From Polaromonas sp. UBA5171 (GTDB lineage Bacteria > Pseudomonadota > Gammaproteobacteria > Burkholderiales > Burkholderiaceae_C): 64,000 bases of DNA. Position numbers and translations under genes: made by a program. The DNA lies in contig DHWX01000109.1 of the NCBI GenBank assembly GCA_002413395.1, forward strand, positions 54,841-118,840. The letters run 5' to 3'. Every line of letters begins with the position of its first letter. Within the stretch, counting starts at the first letter, position 1. The notes beneath the pieces are model-generated. The model was given only the letters and a program-made list of their open reading frames with translations, was not told where the DNA came from and did no database searches. Below are positions 1 to 8,742 of this stretch, in pieces.

Positions 1-12
1 CCGCGTGAGTTG

Positions 13-1224
13 ATGGCCAGGATACGCGCCGTGATGCGTCGCCACGGGGCATTCTTCCTGTCGTGCCTGCTGGCCTTCACGGCCGGACACATGTTCAATT
101 ACACCGTCATCCTGTACCTGCAGGAGGCGGTGGGGTCAGACCTGCTGTCGGGGATCGGCTTTGGGCTGGCATTTGGAAGTTCTCTGGTGTTTGGCTGGTT
201 TGCCGGAGTGCTTTGCGACCGCGTGCCACCCCACCGCGTCATTCACGCTGCGCAGGCGCTGTTTGTGGCGGGTCTGACATGCCTGTGGTGGGCGCAGTCG
301 GGGGCGGGCGCTGAATCGCGCGTGGCCTGGGTTCTGGGCGGCGCATTCCTGGGCGGGCTTGGGTGGTCGTTTGCAGGCCCGGCGCGGCTTACCACGCTGG
401 GGCAAATCGTCCGGCCGGAAGAATTGCGTCCGGCCACCATCCTCTTCAACCTGCAGGTGCTGGTCGGGTTTGGCCTGGCACCGCTGATCATTGGGCTGGT
501 GCGAAGCCGTGCCGGCTGGGGCGCGGTCATCGCCGTGGCAGCAAGTGGCTTTGCGCTGGCTTCGCTCTTGATTGGGCGGCTGCGCACGCAGGCCAACGTG
601 GTTGGCCTGCGTGCATCGGTGCTGACCGATATCCGTGAAGGCTTCCGCGCGGTGGGGGCCGACCCGCTGCTGGCGCAGTTGATGCTGGCGGCGGTGCTGG
701 CGTATGCGATGACCGGACCACTGCAAATTCTGTTGCCCAAGCTGGCACGTGAAATTCTTCATCTCACCGAACTGCAGCGTGGAGCCTATCTGGGGCTGCT
801 GGCGCTGTCGTTGATCGCCGGGGGCGTCTCGGCCCTGGCGCTGGCGCGCCGCGTGCACCATGGGCTCGTGATGTTTGGCGGCATTGCAGCGGGCGGCATG
901 CTGTTTGCGGTGTTAAGCCGGATCACGCAGGTGACGGTCTCGGCTGTCGCCTTGGCGGGCATCGGCGTGGCCGGGGGCATGGTCATCAGCCTGGTGGTAG
1001 CTGGCATTCAGGCACGGGCCCCGCTGACGCTGCGCGGTCGCGTGATGAGCATGTATTCCGTCACCTCACAGGTGGTCCCGGCCTTCTCGGGCGTGGCGGC
1101 GGGGGCACTGGTAAATGCGGTGGGTGTGCATCTGGCCATTGAATGGTCCGGCCTTGCACTTGCCGCTCTGGTGGCCCTTGCAGCTTGGCGCATGGTCCGG
1201 CTGCGGCGTTATTCGGGTTATTGA
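13..1224 (+). CDS. MFS transporter, 12-TM type
   Basis: A hydrophobic protein of about 403 residues with regularly spaced membrane helices from residue 12 to the C-terminus, ending in a basic tail. It has the short basic loop after helix 2 (around GVLCDRVPPHR) typical of the major facilitator superfamily, in the branch that resembles macrolide or enterobactin exporters. The substrate cannot be read from sequence. The frame is open to the left edge of the window. The ATG at 13 is the first methionine before the first helix, but the true start may lie outside the window. The nearest downstream gene is a short unknown ORF after a gap of about 170 bp. Confidence 0.8.
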   Translation: MARIRAVMRRHGAFFLSCLLAFTAGHMFNYTVILYLQEAVGSDLLSGIGFGLAFGSSLVFGWFAGVLCDRVPPHRVIHAAQALFVAGLTCLWWAQSGAGAESRVAWVLGGAFLGGLGWSFAGPARLTTLGQIVRPEELRPATILFNLQVLVGFGLAPLIIGLVRSRAGWGAVIAVAASGFALASLLIGRLRTQANVVGLRASVLTDIREGFRAVGADPLLAQLMLAAVLAYAMTGPLQILLPKLAREILHLTELQRGAYLGLLALSLIAGGVSALALARRVHHGLVMFGGIAAGGMLFAVLSRITQVTVSAVALAGIGVAGGMVISLVVAGIQARAPLTLRGRVMSMYSVTSQVVPAFSGVAAGALVNAVGVHLAIEWSGLALAALVALAAWRMVRLRRYSGY

Positions 1225-1398
1225 AACGACCAGGTTGCAATTTTTAACACAAAACCACCAGGCATGAATGGAACCTTTGCATGCGGCGGCCATCACTATT
1301 TCTTTGCTTGCATCAGTCACGAAATTGATGTGCAATTGTCATCATCGTGCCACATGTTGCGCCTACCATCACTGAATCACTTCAATGAGATTTTCATC

Positions 1399-1614
1399 AT
1401 GGCATTCGCTCAATTCCGCATTGAAAGCAGGGATCCGCTGAACGGAAGTCTGTTACCGTCACCCAACTTCAACCATCTCTACAAGGACGCTTCACTGGCC
1501 GTCGCCGTGGCAGTCAAAAGCGTGGCGGATCCGACCCGTCAGGAAGTGCGGGTCGTGCATGTCCCCAGTGGTGAAATCGTCTTTAAATCCACCGCGACGG
1601 CCCAATTTGTTTAA
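1399..1614 (+). CDS. Small hypothetical protein, 71 aa
   Basis: I do not recognise this protein. The frame is open further upstream, but the ATG at 1399 starts a peptide of coding character (MAFAQFRIESRDPLNG) and the upstream extension looks non-coding. It has no membrane segment, no signal peptide and no cysteine motif. The C-terminal half (residues 35-70) alternates hydrophobic and charged residues, as in a small beta-sheet domain. The ribosome binding site is weak (a purine run AATGAGA about ten bases upstream). It stands alone between an MFS gene and a lipocalin-like gene. It may be lineage-specific. Confidence 0.5.
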   Translation: MAFAQFRIESRDPLNGSLLPSPNFNHLYKDASLAVAVAVKSVADPTRQEVRVVHVPSGEIVFKSTATAQFV

Positions 1615-1708
1615 CACCGTAAATTAGCCTTGAGTCGCCTTGGTGCGAGAATCAGGCTGATGACCCTCCGCCAGAACCTGTTGGTGCATCCCGCGCTGGC
1701 GCAATGAC

Positions 1709-2794
1709 ATGCAACTGCCGCCTGTCAGCATTCTTCGGCGCCATCTGGTACTGGGCGGGCTCACTGGTGCTGCTGCCTGGGCAGGCCAGGCACATGCCCT
1801 ACCCGCCAGGACTCTGACCTTCCCACGCGACCGGGGTTCGCACCCCGGATTTCGCACCGAGTGGTGGTACATCACCGGGGAAGCTGTCTCGACCAGCGCG
1901 GACAAGCGCCGGTTTGGATTTCAACTCACGTTTTTTCGCTCACGGGTCGAAGGCACCCAGGGCATGACCTCAAAGTTTGCCGCCAGACAATTGCTCTTTG
2001 CGCACGCCACCATCACCGATGTGCAAGGAAAAAGGCTCTGGTATGACCAGCGCATTGCACGTGACGGTTTTGGCGTGACCACTGCCAGCGAACAGGACAT
2101 GACCATCAAGTTGCGCGATTGGTCACTGCGGGCAGAGGGGAAAAAATACACCGCCGAGCTGCCCGCAGCAGACTTTGCACTGAAGCTGCAATTCGAGGAA
2201 ACACAACCCGTGCTGCTCCAAGGCAACAAGGGCTTGTCGCGCAAGGGGCCGGAGGAAAAGCAGGCGAGCTACTACTACAGTCAGCCACAACTGGCTACCC
2301 GCGGCAGCGTGCAGGTCAAGGGACAAACCTTCGAAGTAACAGGCCGGGCCTGGCTGGACCACGAGTGGAGCGAAGAGCTGCTGCACCCCAGCGCCGTGGG
2401 CTGGGACTGGATCGGCATGAACCTGGATGACGGTAGCGCCCTCACCGCCTTCAGGCTGCGCGACAAAAGCGGGAGCACGGTGTGGGATGGCGGTTCATTC
2501 CGCTCGGCCAAGGGTGCGCTTGACAGCTTCCGCCACGGCGAAGTGATTTTCAAACCCATGCGCAGCTGGAAAAGCCCCCTCACCCAAGCCATCTACCCGG
2601 TCGAATGGGTGGTTCGCACGCCCGCTGACCTTTATACCGTCAGGGCCGTGATCGACAACCAGGAACTGGACAGCCGCGCTTCCACCGGCGCGATTTACTG
2701 GGAAGGCCTGAGCGAGCTGATCGACAGCAACGGCAAGCGCGTTGGCAGCGGTTATCTGGAGATGACGGGGTATGCGCAGGCGCTGCGGCTGTGA
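1709..2794 (+). CDS. Secreted lipocalin-like protein, CrtC/AttH family (COG5621 type)
   Basis: 361 residues. The N-terminus has a positively charged start (ILRRHLVLGG), a hydrophobic core and an Ala-x-Ala site near residue 31, so the protein is probably exported; the paired arginines leave Tat export possible. The mature part opens with RGSHPGFRTEWWYITG, the hallmark of predicted secreted hydrolases related to carotenoid 1,2-hydratase and AttH, which fold as a double lipocalin-like barrel. A second signature block (WLDHEWSEE) lies in the middle. Family members often sit beside LolCDE/MacB-like ABC genes, but none is visible here. A role in carotenoid synthesis is not supported because no crt genes are nearby. 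Confidence 0.75.
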   Translation: MQLPPVSILRRHLVLGGLTGAAAWAGQAHALPARTLTFPRDRGSHPGFRTEWWYITGEAVSTSADKRRFGFQLTFFRSRVEGTQGMTSKFAARQLLFAHATITDVQGKRLWYDQRIARDGFGVTTASEQDMTIKLRDWSLRAEGKKYTAELPAADFALKLQFEETQPVLLQGNKGLSRKGPEEKQASYYYSQPQLATRGSVQVKGQTFEVTGRAWLDHEWSEELLHPSAVGWDWIGMNLDDGSALTAFRLRDKSGSTVWDGGSFRSAKGALDSFRHGEVIFKPMRSWKSPLTQAIYPVEWVVRTPADLYTVRAVIDNQELDSRASTGAIYWEGLSELIDSNGKRVGSGYLEMTGYAQALRL

Positions 2795-2901
2795 CGATCT
2801 GATGCGGCAGTCAACGCAGGCCAATAGCCGACCTTGTCAATTTTTCCTGGGTTTGCTGATTCCTTGCAAGCACCGGGCTATTTCTGCAATCCACCAAAAA
2901 C

Positions 2902-2918
2902 TTTACGATATTTTTACG
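2902..2918 (+). promoter_or_regulatory. Candidate KdpE-type direct repeat upstream of the KdpD-like kinase
   Basis: Two identical hexamers TTTACG separated by 5 bp (2902-2907 and 2913-2918), with a TTTACA at 2945-2950 about three helical turns further on. The known E. coli KdpE operator is a direct repeat of the form TTTATA, 5 bp, TTTACA, so sequence and spacing match well. It lies about 80 bp before the kinase start, which suggests autoregulation of the kinase-regulator-kup operon. Read from sequence only. Confidence 0.4.
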
Positions 2919-2995
2919 CTGCTGCAGCCACAATCGTTAACGTTTTTACACACTTGGGCTTGGGACGACATTGTCTCAGCCACTGAAATTCGATC

Positions 2996-4534
2996 ATGCA
3001 AACCGCAGGCACCTTAGCCGCCCCAATATCAGAACGTTTCTCCCGCTGGCAACGGATCCTGCTGACTCTGGTCGCCTGTGCCGTTACAACGCTGCTGGCT
3101 ACGCCCTTGATTGGCTATCTTGATCTCGCCAATATCGTGATGCTTTTTTTGCTCACGGTGCTGTTGCTGGCGATCAGCCTGGGGCGAAGTGCCGCCGTGT
3201 TGGCGTCGGTTCTAAGCGTCTTGCTGTTTGACGTGTTCTTTGTCCCACCCCGATTTTCCTTCGCTGTGAGCAACGTCCAGTATCTGATCACCTTTGCGGT
3301 CATGCTGGCAACGGCCCTGATTACAGGGCACCTCGCTGCCGGATTGAAACAGAAGGCGTGGGAAGCACAGGTTCGTGAACAGCGGACACAAGCCCTCTAC
3401 CAAGTCGCCCGCCAGTTGGCAGGAACACTTGCCCTTGAGCAAGTGACTGAAATAGCCCGGCAGTTTATCAAGCTGCAACTGCATGCGGATACCCTGATTC
3501 TGCTCCCGGAAAACAATATCATCGTGCCAGCTTCAACCACTGGGCACACGCCTTTCCGGATTGAACCCTACCTTGCCAACATGGCGCTGGAGAGCGGGAA
3601 AATGGTGCTTAGCGCAGAACCGATCGGCGGCGGTTACGCCTCGCTTTACCTCCCGCTGAAAGCCTCCATGCGAATTCGCGGGGTGCTGACAGTTGCTTTC
3701 CCTGCAACCTTGCCTGAACTGCTGCCAGAGAATCGGGGTCTGCTCGAAGCACTAAGCTCACTGATTGCCATCGCCATGGAGCGACTGCACTATGTCGAGG
3801 TGGCGCAAGCGACGCAACTCGACATGGTTTCCGAGCGGCTGCGCAGTTCGATTCTTTCAGCCCTGTCCCATGACTTGCGCACTCCACTGACGGCCCTGGT
3901 GGGACTGGCCGATTCGCTTTTCCTGATCAAGCCACCTTTACCCGAATCGGCACTGGATACTGCCCAGGCGATACATGAACAAGCTACCCGAATGGCCAGT
4001 CTGGTTGGCAATCTTCTCGACATGGCCCGGCTCAACGCTGGCAACGTCATCTTGCGCCGCGAATGGCAACCTCTCGAAGACGTGGTTGGGGCTAGCATCA
4101 AACTGCTGGAGGGTGCGCTGAATATGCATCCGGTCCATGTGGCTCTTCCTGCTGACCTGCCACTTCTGGAGTTCGATGCTGTCCTGCTTGAGCGCGTTTT
4201 TTGCAACTTGCTCGAAAATGCTGCCAAATACTCGCCAGACGGAACGATCATTGAAATCAATGCGCGTGAATCAAGCGATTGGGTCGAAGTCCGGGTCTGC
4301 AATCAGGGGCAGGGATTCCCGGCCCAAAAACAGGACGAGCTATTTGCCATGTTTGTGCGCGGGCAAACGGACTCCAACACACCTGGAGCAGGTCTGGGAT
4401 TGGCTATCTGCCGCGCCATCATCGAGGCACACGGCGGGGTGATTGGCGCCGAGGATCGTCCCGAAGGTGGTGCTTGTGTTCGCTTTACCCTTCCGAAGGG
4501 TGTGCCGCCCATACTGGAGGAAGAGGCCGTATGA
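2996..4534 (+). CDS. Short KdpD-like sensor histidine kinase (no N-terminal KdpD/USP domain)
   Basis: 512 residues. It starts almost directly with four closely packed membrane helices (about residues 20-110, DUF4118 type, with the block FFVPPRFSFAVSN). A GAF-like region follows (about 130-260), then a HisKA domain whose phospho-acceptor histidine is in LSALSHDLRTPL (about 290), and an ATPase domain with N-box LLENAAKYSPDG and G-box GAGLGLAICRAI. Classical KdpD is about 890 residues and carries N-terminal KdpD and universal-stress domains that bind nucleotide signals; these are absent, and the 200 bp upstream do not encode them. The stop overlaps the regulator start by 4 bp. It probably senses potassium or turgor and controls the Kup gene downstream. 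Confidence 0.85.
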   Translation: MQTAGTLAAPISERFSRWQRILLTLVACAVTTLLATPLIGYLDLANIVMLFLLTVLLLAISLGRSAAVLASVLSVLLFDVFFVPPRFSFAVSNVQYLITFAVMLATALITGHLAAGLKQKAWEAQVREQRTQALYQVARQLAGTLALEQVTEIARQFIKLQLHADTLILLPENNIIVPASTTGHTPFRIEPYLANMALESGKMVLSAEPIGGGYASLYLPLKASMRIRGVLTVAFPATLPELLPENRGLLEALSSLIAIAMERLHYVEVAQATQLDMVSERLRSSILSALSHDLRTPLTALVGLADSLFLIKPPLPESALDTAQAIHEQATRMASLVGNLLDMARLNAGNVILRREWQPLEDVVGASIKLLEGALNMHPVHVALPADLPLLEFDAVLLERVFCNLLENAAKYSPDGTIIEINARESSDWVEVRVCNQGQGFPAQKQDELFAMFVRGQTDSNTPGAGLGLAICRAIIEAHGGVIGAEDRPEGGACVRFTLPKGVPPILEEEAV

Positions 4535-5223
4535 ACACCCCTTCTCCCAAGGTGCTGCTGATCGAGGATGAAAAGCAGATTCGCCGTTTCGTCCGCGCCG
4601 CCGTCGAGGAGGAGGCCTGTCTGGTTTTCGAAGCGGACACCATGGCACACGGCTTGATCGAAGCGGGTCTGTGCAAGCCTGATCTGCTCATTCTTGACCT
4701 GGGCTTGCCTGATGGCAATGGCATCGACCTGATTCGGGATGTACGCGGCTGGTCCGATGTTCCCATCCTCATTCTGTCGGCGCGCTCGCAAGAACACGAC
4801 AAGATCACCGCACTGGATGCGGGAGCTGATGACTACCTCACCAAACCCTTCAGCGTTGGCGAACTGCGCGCTCGTGTCCGAGCTTTGCTGCGCCGCCACA
4901 GTCGCAGCGGCGAATTGGCATCTTCCACGATGGAATTCAGCAACGTCACCATCGACTTCTCCCGGCGCCTCGTAACACGAGCGGGACAAACAGTGCACCT
5001 GACACCCATCGAATACCGTCTGCTTTCGACACTGTTAAGCCACCCGGGCAAGGTGATGATCCAGCGCAATCTGTTGCGCGAAATATGGGGGCCTTCGTAC
5101 GTCGAGAGCAGCCACTACCTGCGGGTTTATGTGGGTCATCTGCGCCACAAACTGGAAGAAAATCCTACCCAGCCCAGACATTTTCTGACAGAAACCGGTA
5201 TCGGCTACCGTTTCCAGCCCTAA
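4531..5223 (+). CDS. kdpE: KdpE-like OmpR-family response regulator
   Basis: 230 residues starting at the ATG that overlaps the kinase stop (ATGA). The receiver domain (1-120) has the acidic pocket VLLIEDE, the phospho-acceptor aspartate in LLILDLGLPDG (about residue 52) and the lysine in YLTKPFS. A winged-helix OmpR/PhoB DNA-binding domain follows (about 130-230), with the family block HLTPIEYRLLSTL and the end TETGIGYRFQP. Length and motifs match KdpE. Because the next gene is kup rather than kdpFABC, the likely target here is Kup expression. The spacing to kup is only 9 bp, so they are probably co-transcribed. Confidence 0.88.
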   Translation: MNTPSPKVLLIEDEKQIRRFVRAAVEEEACLVFEADTMAHGLIEAGLCKPDLLILDLGLPDGNGIDLIRDVRGWSDVPILILSARSQEHDKITALDAGADDYLTKPFSVGELRARVRALLRRHSRSGELASSTMEFSNVTIDFSRRLVTRAGQTVHLTPIEYRLLSTLLSHPGKVMIQRNLLREIWGPSYVESSHYLRVYVGHLRHKLEENPTQPRHFLTETGIGYRFQP

Positions 5224-5232
5224 AGGGAATTG

Positions 5233-7110
5233 ATGCGAACCCAAAACAAGAAACAACTCACGACGCTGACCCTGGCCGCCCTGGGCATCGTTTATGGCGA
5301 CATTGGTACCAGCCCGCTTTACTCCATCAAAGAGGTTTTCGGAAGCGTGCATCACCCCGTACCGATCACGCCCGACAACGTGCTGGGCATCCTTTCACTG
5401 TTTTTCTGGTCGCTGATTATTGTCGTGACACTGAAATATGTTTCCTTCATCATGCGTGCCAATAACAAGGGGGAAGGCGGCATCATCGCACTCCTGACAC
5501 TGGCCTTGCAGAAAGGAAATCCGGCATCCTGGCAACAAAAATCCCTGATTACGCTAGGACTGTTCGGTGCCGCGCTATTTTACGGTGACGGTGTCATAAC
5601 GCCGGCGATTTCAGTGCTCTCTGCCGTTGAAGGCCTGGAACTCATAACACCAGCCTTCAATTTATATATTTTGCCTATTACGCTCACTATCTTGATAGTA
5701 CTTTTTGTCTTTCAGCGCAGGGGAACCGCCAGCATTGGCGCGCTATTCGGACCAATCATGATCCTATGGTTCGCAGTACTGGCTATATTGGGGGGAATCA
5801 GCGTTGTACAGCACCCGGCTGTGCTCGCTGCGATCAATCCGGTCTATGGTTTCAATTTTTTGACCGGCAATTCTGCCCTCGGTTTCTTCGCCATGGGAGC
5901 GGTGGTGCTATGCATTACCGGTGCCGAAGCGCTCTACGCTGATATGGGCCATTTTGGCGCCAAGCCAATCCAGTACGCCTGGCTCGGCTATGTCTTGCCG
6001 GCCTTGCTCATCAACTATTTTGGCCAGGGTGGGCTGCTTTTGTCGGCTCCCGCAGCCATCAAAAATCCGTTTTACCTCATGGCGCCGGAATGGGGGCGTT
6101 ATCCGCTGGTCATTCTTGCCACGGTAGCGACCGTTATTGCCTCGCAAGCCGTGATTTCGGGGGCTTTTTCCATCACACAGCAGGCCATGCAACTGGGCTA
6201 TACGCCACGCTTTCAAACTCAGCACACCTCGGACCGGGAAGTCGGACAGATCTATCTGCCTGCAATCAACTGGATATTGCTGATCTCGACCATTGGATTG
6301 GTCATCGGCTTCGGCACCTCATCGAAGCTGGCCGCCGCTTATGGCATCGCCGTCACTGGCACGATGCTGATCACCAATATCCTGGCGATTGCCGTTGCCA
6401 TACGTCTATGGAACTGGACTCCTCTGCGTGCCGTATTAACGGTGCTCCCCTTCATCTGCATTGACCTCGGTTTCTTTCTGGCCAACTCCGTCAAGATTCC
6501 AGCCGGCGGCTGGTTCCCGCTGGTTTTTGGCCTGGGAATATTCGTCTTGCTAACGACCTGGAAGCGCGGTCGCGAACTATTGCATGATCGACTTACAGCT
6601 GATGCACTTCGGCTCAAGCCCTTCATCAAGGACATTGCCGAAAGCGGTATCGGTCGTGTCCCTGGTACCGCAATATTCATGACCCAGGACCCGGAATCTG
6701 TGCCCCACGCGATGCTGCATAGCCTCAAACACTACAAGGCGTTGCATGAGCAGGTGATTGTTCTGAGTGTTCGGGTGTTCGATGTACCGTATGTGCCGGA
6801 CATTGATCGGGTTGAAGTCCTTCGGCTTCCCGAAAATTTCTCTCAGGTCATTGTCCAGTATGGATTCAAGGATGAGCCGGATATACCAGCGGCCCTTGCG
6901 TTATGCGCAAACGCCGGACTAAATGTCGAGATGATGGATACTTCCTTCTTCTTTGGACGCGAAACGCTGATCCCAAAACTGGACTCGGAAATGGCCTATT
7001 GGCGAGAACTGCTTTTTATCACCATGTTCCGCAATGCAAGCAGCGCAACCGCCTTCTTCAAAATTCCGTCGAACCGTGTTGTAGAACTGGGAGCGCAAAT
7101 CGTCTTGTGA
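5233..7110 (+). CDS. kup: Kup low-affinity potassium uptake protein (KUP/HAK/KT family)
   Basis: 625 residues with about 12 membrane helices (20-460) and a cytoplasmic C-terminal domain. The first helix carries the family signature GIVYGDIGTSPLYS, including the conserved acidic residue after the glycine, and the loop ANNKGEGGIIALL is also typical. Kup imports K+ with H+ and is the constitutive uptake route in E. coli. The ATG at 5233 is preferred over the TTG at 5230 because AAAGGGA lies at the right distance. It is the third gene of a kinase-regulator-transporter unit, an unusual partner for a KdpDE pair. Confidence 0.95.
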   Translation: MRTQNKKQLTTLTLAALGIVYGDIGTSPLYSIKEVFGSVHHPVPITPDNVLGILSLFFWSLIIVVTLKYVSFIMRANNKGEGGIIALLTLALQKGNPASWQQKSLITLGLFGAALFYGDGVITPAISVLSAVEGLELITPAFNLYILPITLTILIVLFVFQRRGTASIGALFGPIMILWFAVLAILGGISVVQHPAVLAAINPVYGFNFLTGNSALGFFAMGAVVLCITGAEALYADMGHFGAKPIQYAWLGYVLPALLINYFGQGGLLLSAPAAIKNPFYLMAPEWGRYPLVILATVATVIASQAVISGAFSITQQAMQLGYTPRFQTQHTSDREVGQIYLPAINWILLISTIGLVIGFGTSSKLAAAYGIAVTGTMLITNILAIAVAIRLWNWTPLRAVLTVLPFICIDLGFFLANSVKIPAGGWFPLVFGLGIFVLLTTWKRGRELLHDRLTADALRLKPFIKDIAESGIGRVPGTAIFMTQDPESVPHAMLHSLKHYKALHEQVIVLSVRVFDVPYVPDIDRVEVLRLPENFSQVIVQYGFKDEPDIPAALALCANAGLNVEMMDTSFFFGRETLIPKLDSEMAYWRELLFITMFRNASSATAFFKIPSNRVVELGAQIVL

Positions 7111-7188
7111 CCGGATGCAGTGCAGCTTGAAGCCGATAGCTACGCCAGCGATGCCGCGCCGGGGCCGTTGGTCGAGCCGACCATCAAA

Positions 7189-7875
7189 TTACCGTCGGTA
7201 CACCACGCCCGTCAGTTCAGACGCCAGCCGCCTCGCCGTGTCGTCCATGACTCCGCGCAAGCTTTGCGCAATGCGTTCGCGCACCGGGGCGAGCAGCGCG
7301 GGCAGACGCACCGAGCGGCTCAAGATGCGGACTTCCAGGGCATAGAGTTGCAAGAGATCAAGCAGGAGCCGCTCAAGATCCACGCGCGAATAGGATGTTT
7401 GCATGGCAGCGCGAACACCGCATTGCAGCCGCCACGCCTCAAGAACCCGGTAAGCAGCGCCAGACAGGCGCTCGATGCGATCCAGGCGGACCGGCGCGAT
7501 CTCTTCATAGGGAATCACGATCCTGACCGGCAAGCTGCCGACCTGCGCCAGAAACGTCCGGTCAATTTCCTTGGTGGCGTCGAGGAGTTCGTGCAGCGAT
7601 TCCCGGCTTGGGGGAAGACCGGCGGCAAGCGCCTGACCAGCGCGGCGAATAACCAGCGCATCCTTGCGCATCTCCTTGGCAACATTCAGCGCCAGCACAG
7701 GCTCAAGATAAGGCAGCGCAAGACGCAACGGCAGCGCCGCACGGAGCGTGTTGACGGTGCGCTGACTATAGGCCTTCAGGACCTTGCAGTTCATGGCGAC
7801 CAGCGCGTCTGACTGATCCATTTGCAAACAATCCGCAGACCACGTCTGTCGATGAAAATGCCTGCAATCGGGCAT
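7189..7875 (-). CDS. Conserved-looking hypothetical protein, frd-operon distal gene
   Basis: I do not recognise this protein. It has 228 residues from the ATG at 7875, which has AGGA about ten bases upstream and lies 10 bases after the methyltransferase stop. A later ATG at 7821 would give 210 residues. It is leucine-, arginine- and alanine-rich with long amphipathic stretches (for example ALPLRLALPYLEPVLALNVAKE), predicted all-helical, with no clear membrane segment, signal peptide or metal motif. The opposite-strand ORF over the same bases is Gln/Arg-rich and looks like a shadow. Its position at the end of frdABCD and the UbiE-like gene suggests a role linked to quinone chemistry or fumarate respiration; this is inference. 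Confidence 0.65.
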   Translation of the reverse strand: MPDCRHFHRQTWSADCLQMDQSDALVAMNCKVLKAYSQRTVNTLRAALPLRLALPYLEPVLALNVAKEMRKDALVIRRAGQALAAGLPPSRESLHELLDATKEIDRTFLAQVGSLPVRIVIPYEEIAPVRLDRIERLSGAAYRVLEAWRLQCGVRAAMQTSYSRVDLERLLLDLLQLYALEVRILSRSVRLPALLAPVRERIAQSLRGVMDDTARRLASELTGVVYRR

Positions 7876-7885
7876 GCCCGCGATC

Positions 7886-8644
7886 CTATTCGGTCTTGGT
7901 GGCGCGGTGAATACCTATCATGCCGCCAAGCAGGGACTTGACCACGACATCACGATAACCGACCTCGCGCAGCACCCCGCTCAACTCCTCGGCGGTGTAG
8001 AACATCTCCAGCGCATCAATGAAGTATCTCTTGCAATTGAGGGCCGCCGGCCCGCTTCGGAACAGAACACCGGTGAAAACAAGACAGGTGCGCAAATAGC
8101 CATAATAGAGTTTCTCGATAACCGGATTCCCAGGCCGCAGCATGTCACAGTGGCAAAAGCGTCCCCCCGGCTTGAGCACCCGGTGTATCTCCTCGAAAAC
8201 ACGTTTGACACGCAGGTGACGCGATGCGAATTGAAGCGTCACAACGTCGAAATGATTGTCCGGAAACGGAAGCTCATGGACATCGCCGATCACACTGTCA
8301 ATATGCAGTCCCCGCGCCCGGGCACGCTTCTGGCCCACCTCCTGCATCGCCGCACTGCGGTCCATCGCATGCACTTCCAGGCTCGACTCGCGCTGTAGAA
8401 GTGCAATGCCAATCGCATTGGTGCCAGCGCAGACATCAAGCACCCGCTCGCCTGGTTGCACATTGACGACGGACATGAACCGGCTTAAAAACCAGTCCCA
8501 TAATCCAAGGCTGGCGACACGATTCGCGCCGTCGTAGTATGGTGCGACATCGGTAAATACATCGTTAAGGTTTTCCGTCCAGTATGAACTGAATCTCTGT
8601 TCGCGAGCCTGTTCGCGTGATGCCACTGGAGAAAATAGACTCAA
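7886..8644 (-). CDS. UbiE/COQ5-like class I SAM-dependent methyltransferase
   Basis: 252 residues. The SAM-binding motif I is VLDVCAGTN (about 68-76), followed by a motif II acidic residue (VHAMDRS), ALPFPDN-like ELPFPDNHFDVV and the post-motif VLKPGGRFCHCDM. The C-terminal GMIGIHRATK corresponds to the GVVALHRGYK end of UbiE. UbiE/MenG methylates the quinone ring in ubiquinone and menaquinone synthesis. The usual third glycine of motif I is replaced by Asn. The start is a TTG with AGGAG six bases upstream. It follows frdD by about 100 bp on the same strand, so it may tailor the low-potential quinone used by Frd. A role as the housekeeping UbiE is less likely in this context, but possible. 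Confidence 0.75.
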   Translation of the reverse strand: MSLFSPVASREQAREQRFSSYWTENLNDVFTDVAPYYDGANRVASLGLWDWFLSRFMSVVNVQPGERVLDVCAGTNAIGIALLQRESSLEVHAMDRSAAMQEVGQKRARARGLHIDSVIGDVHELPFPDNHFDVVTLQFASRHLRVKRVFEEIHRVLKPGGRFCHCDMLRPGNPVIEKLYYGYLRTCLVFTGVLFRSGPAALNCKRYFIDALEMFYTAEELSGVLREVGYRDVVVKSLLGGMIGIHRATKTE

Positions 8645-8701
8645 GGAGAACTCCTGAAAATTGTTGCGCTCAGCCGGGAGCGTGCAGTTTCATAGGCCAG
8701 C

Positions 8702-8725
8702 GTGAGACAAATGTCGTCGTCTCAC
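8702..8725 (-). repeat. Inverted repeat between frdD and the methyltransferase gene
   Basis: A 7-bp perfect inverted repeat (GTGAGAC / GTCTCAC, 10-nt loop) in the 98-bp gap between the frdD stop and the TTG start of the methyltransferase. No T-run follows on the minus strand, so it is not an intrinsic terminator. It could be a processing or stabilising hairpin that separates the frd message from the distal genes. Confidence 0.3.
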
Positions 8726-8742
8726 ACTTCAATCGCAATATA

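Noticed and set aside
2795..2995. A missing or frameshifted N-terminal KdpD domain
   Set aside because: The 200 bp upstream hold no KdpD or USP coding sequence in any frame and the previous gene ends normally; the short kinase appears genuine.
7120..7812. Plus-strand ORF of 230 codons opposite the unknown frd-linked gene
   Set aside because: Rich in Gln, Arg and His with no hydrophobic pattern, as expected for the complement of a Leu/Ala-rich gene; the minus-strand frame follows the operon.
7886..8644. Calling the methyltransferase RquA (rhodoquinone synthesis)
   Set aside because: The frd context invites it, but the C-terminal GMIGIHRATK and the VLKPGG block are UbiE-like; without a phylogeny I left the symbol empty.
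8702..8725. Intrinsic terminator between frdD and the methyltransferase
   Set aside because: The 7-bp stem has a 10-nt loop and no T-run, so it does not meet terminator criteria.
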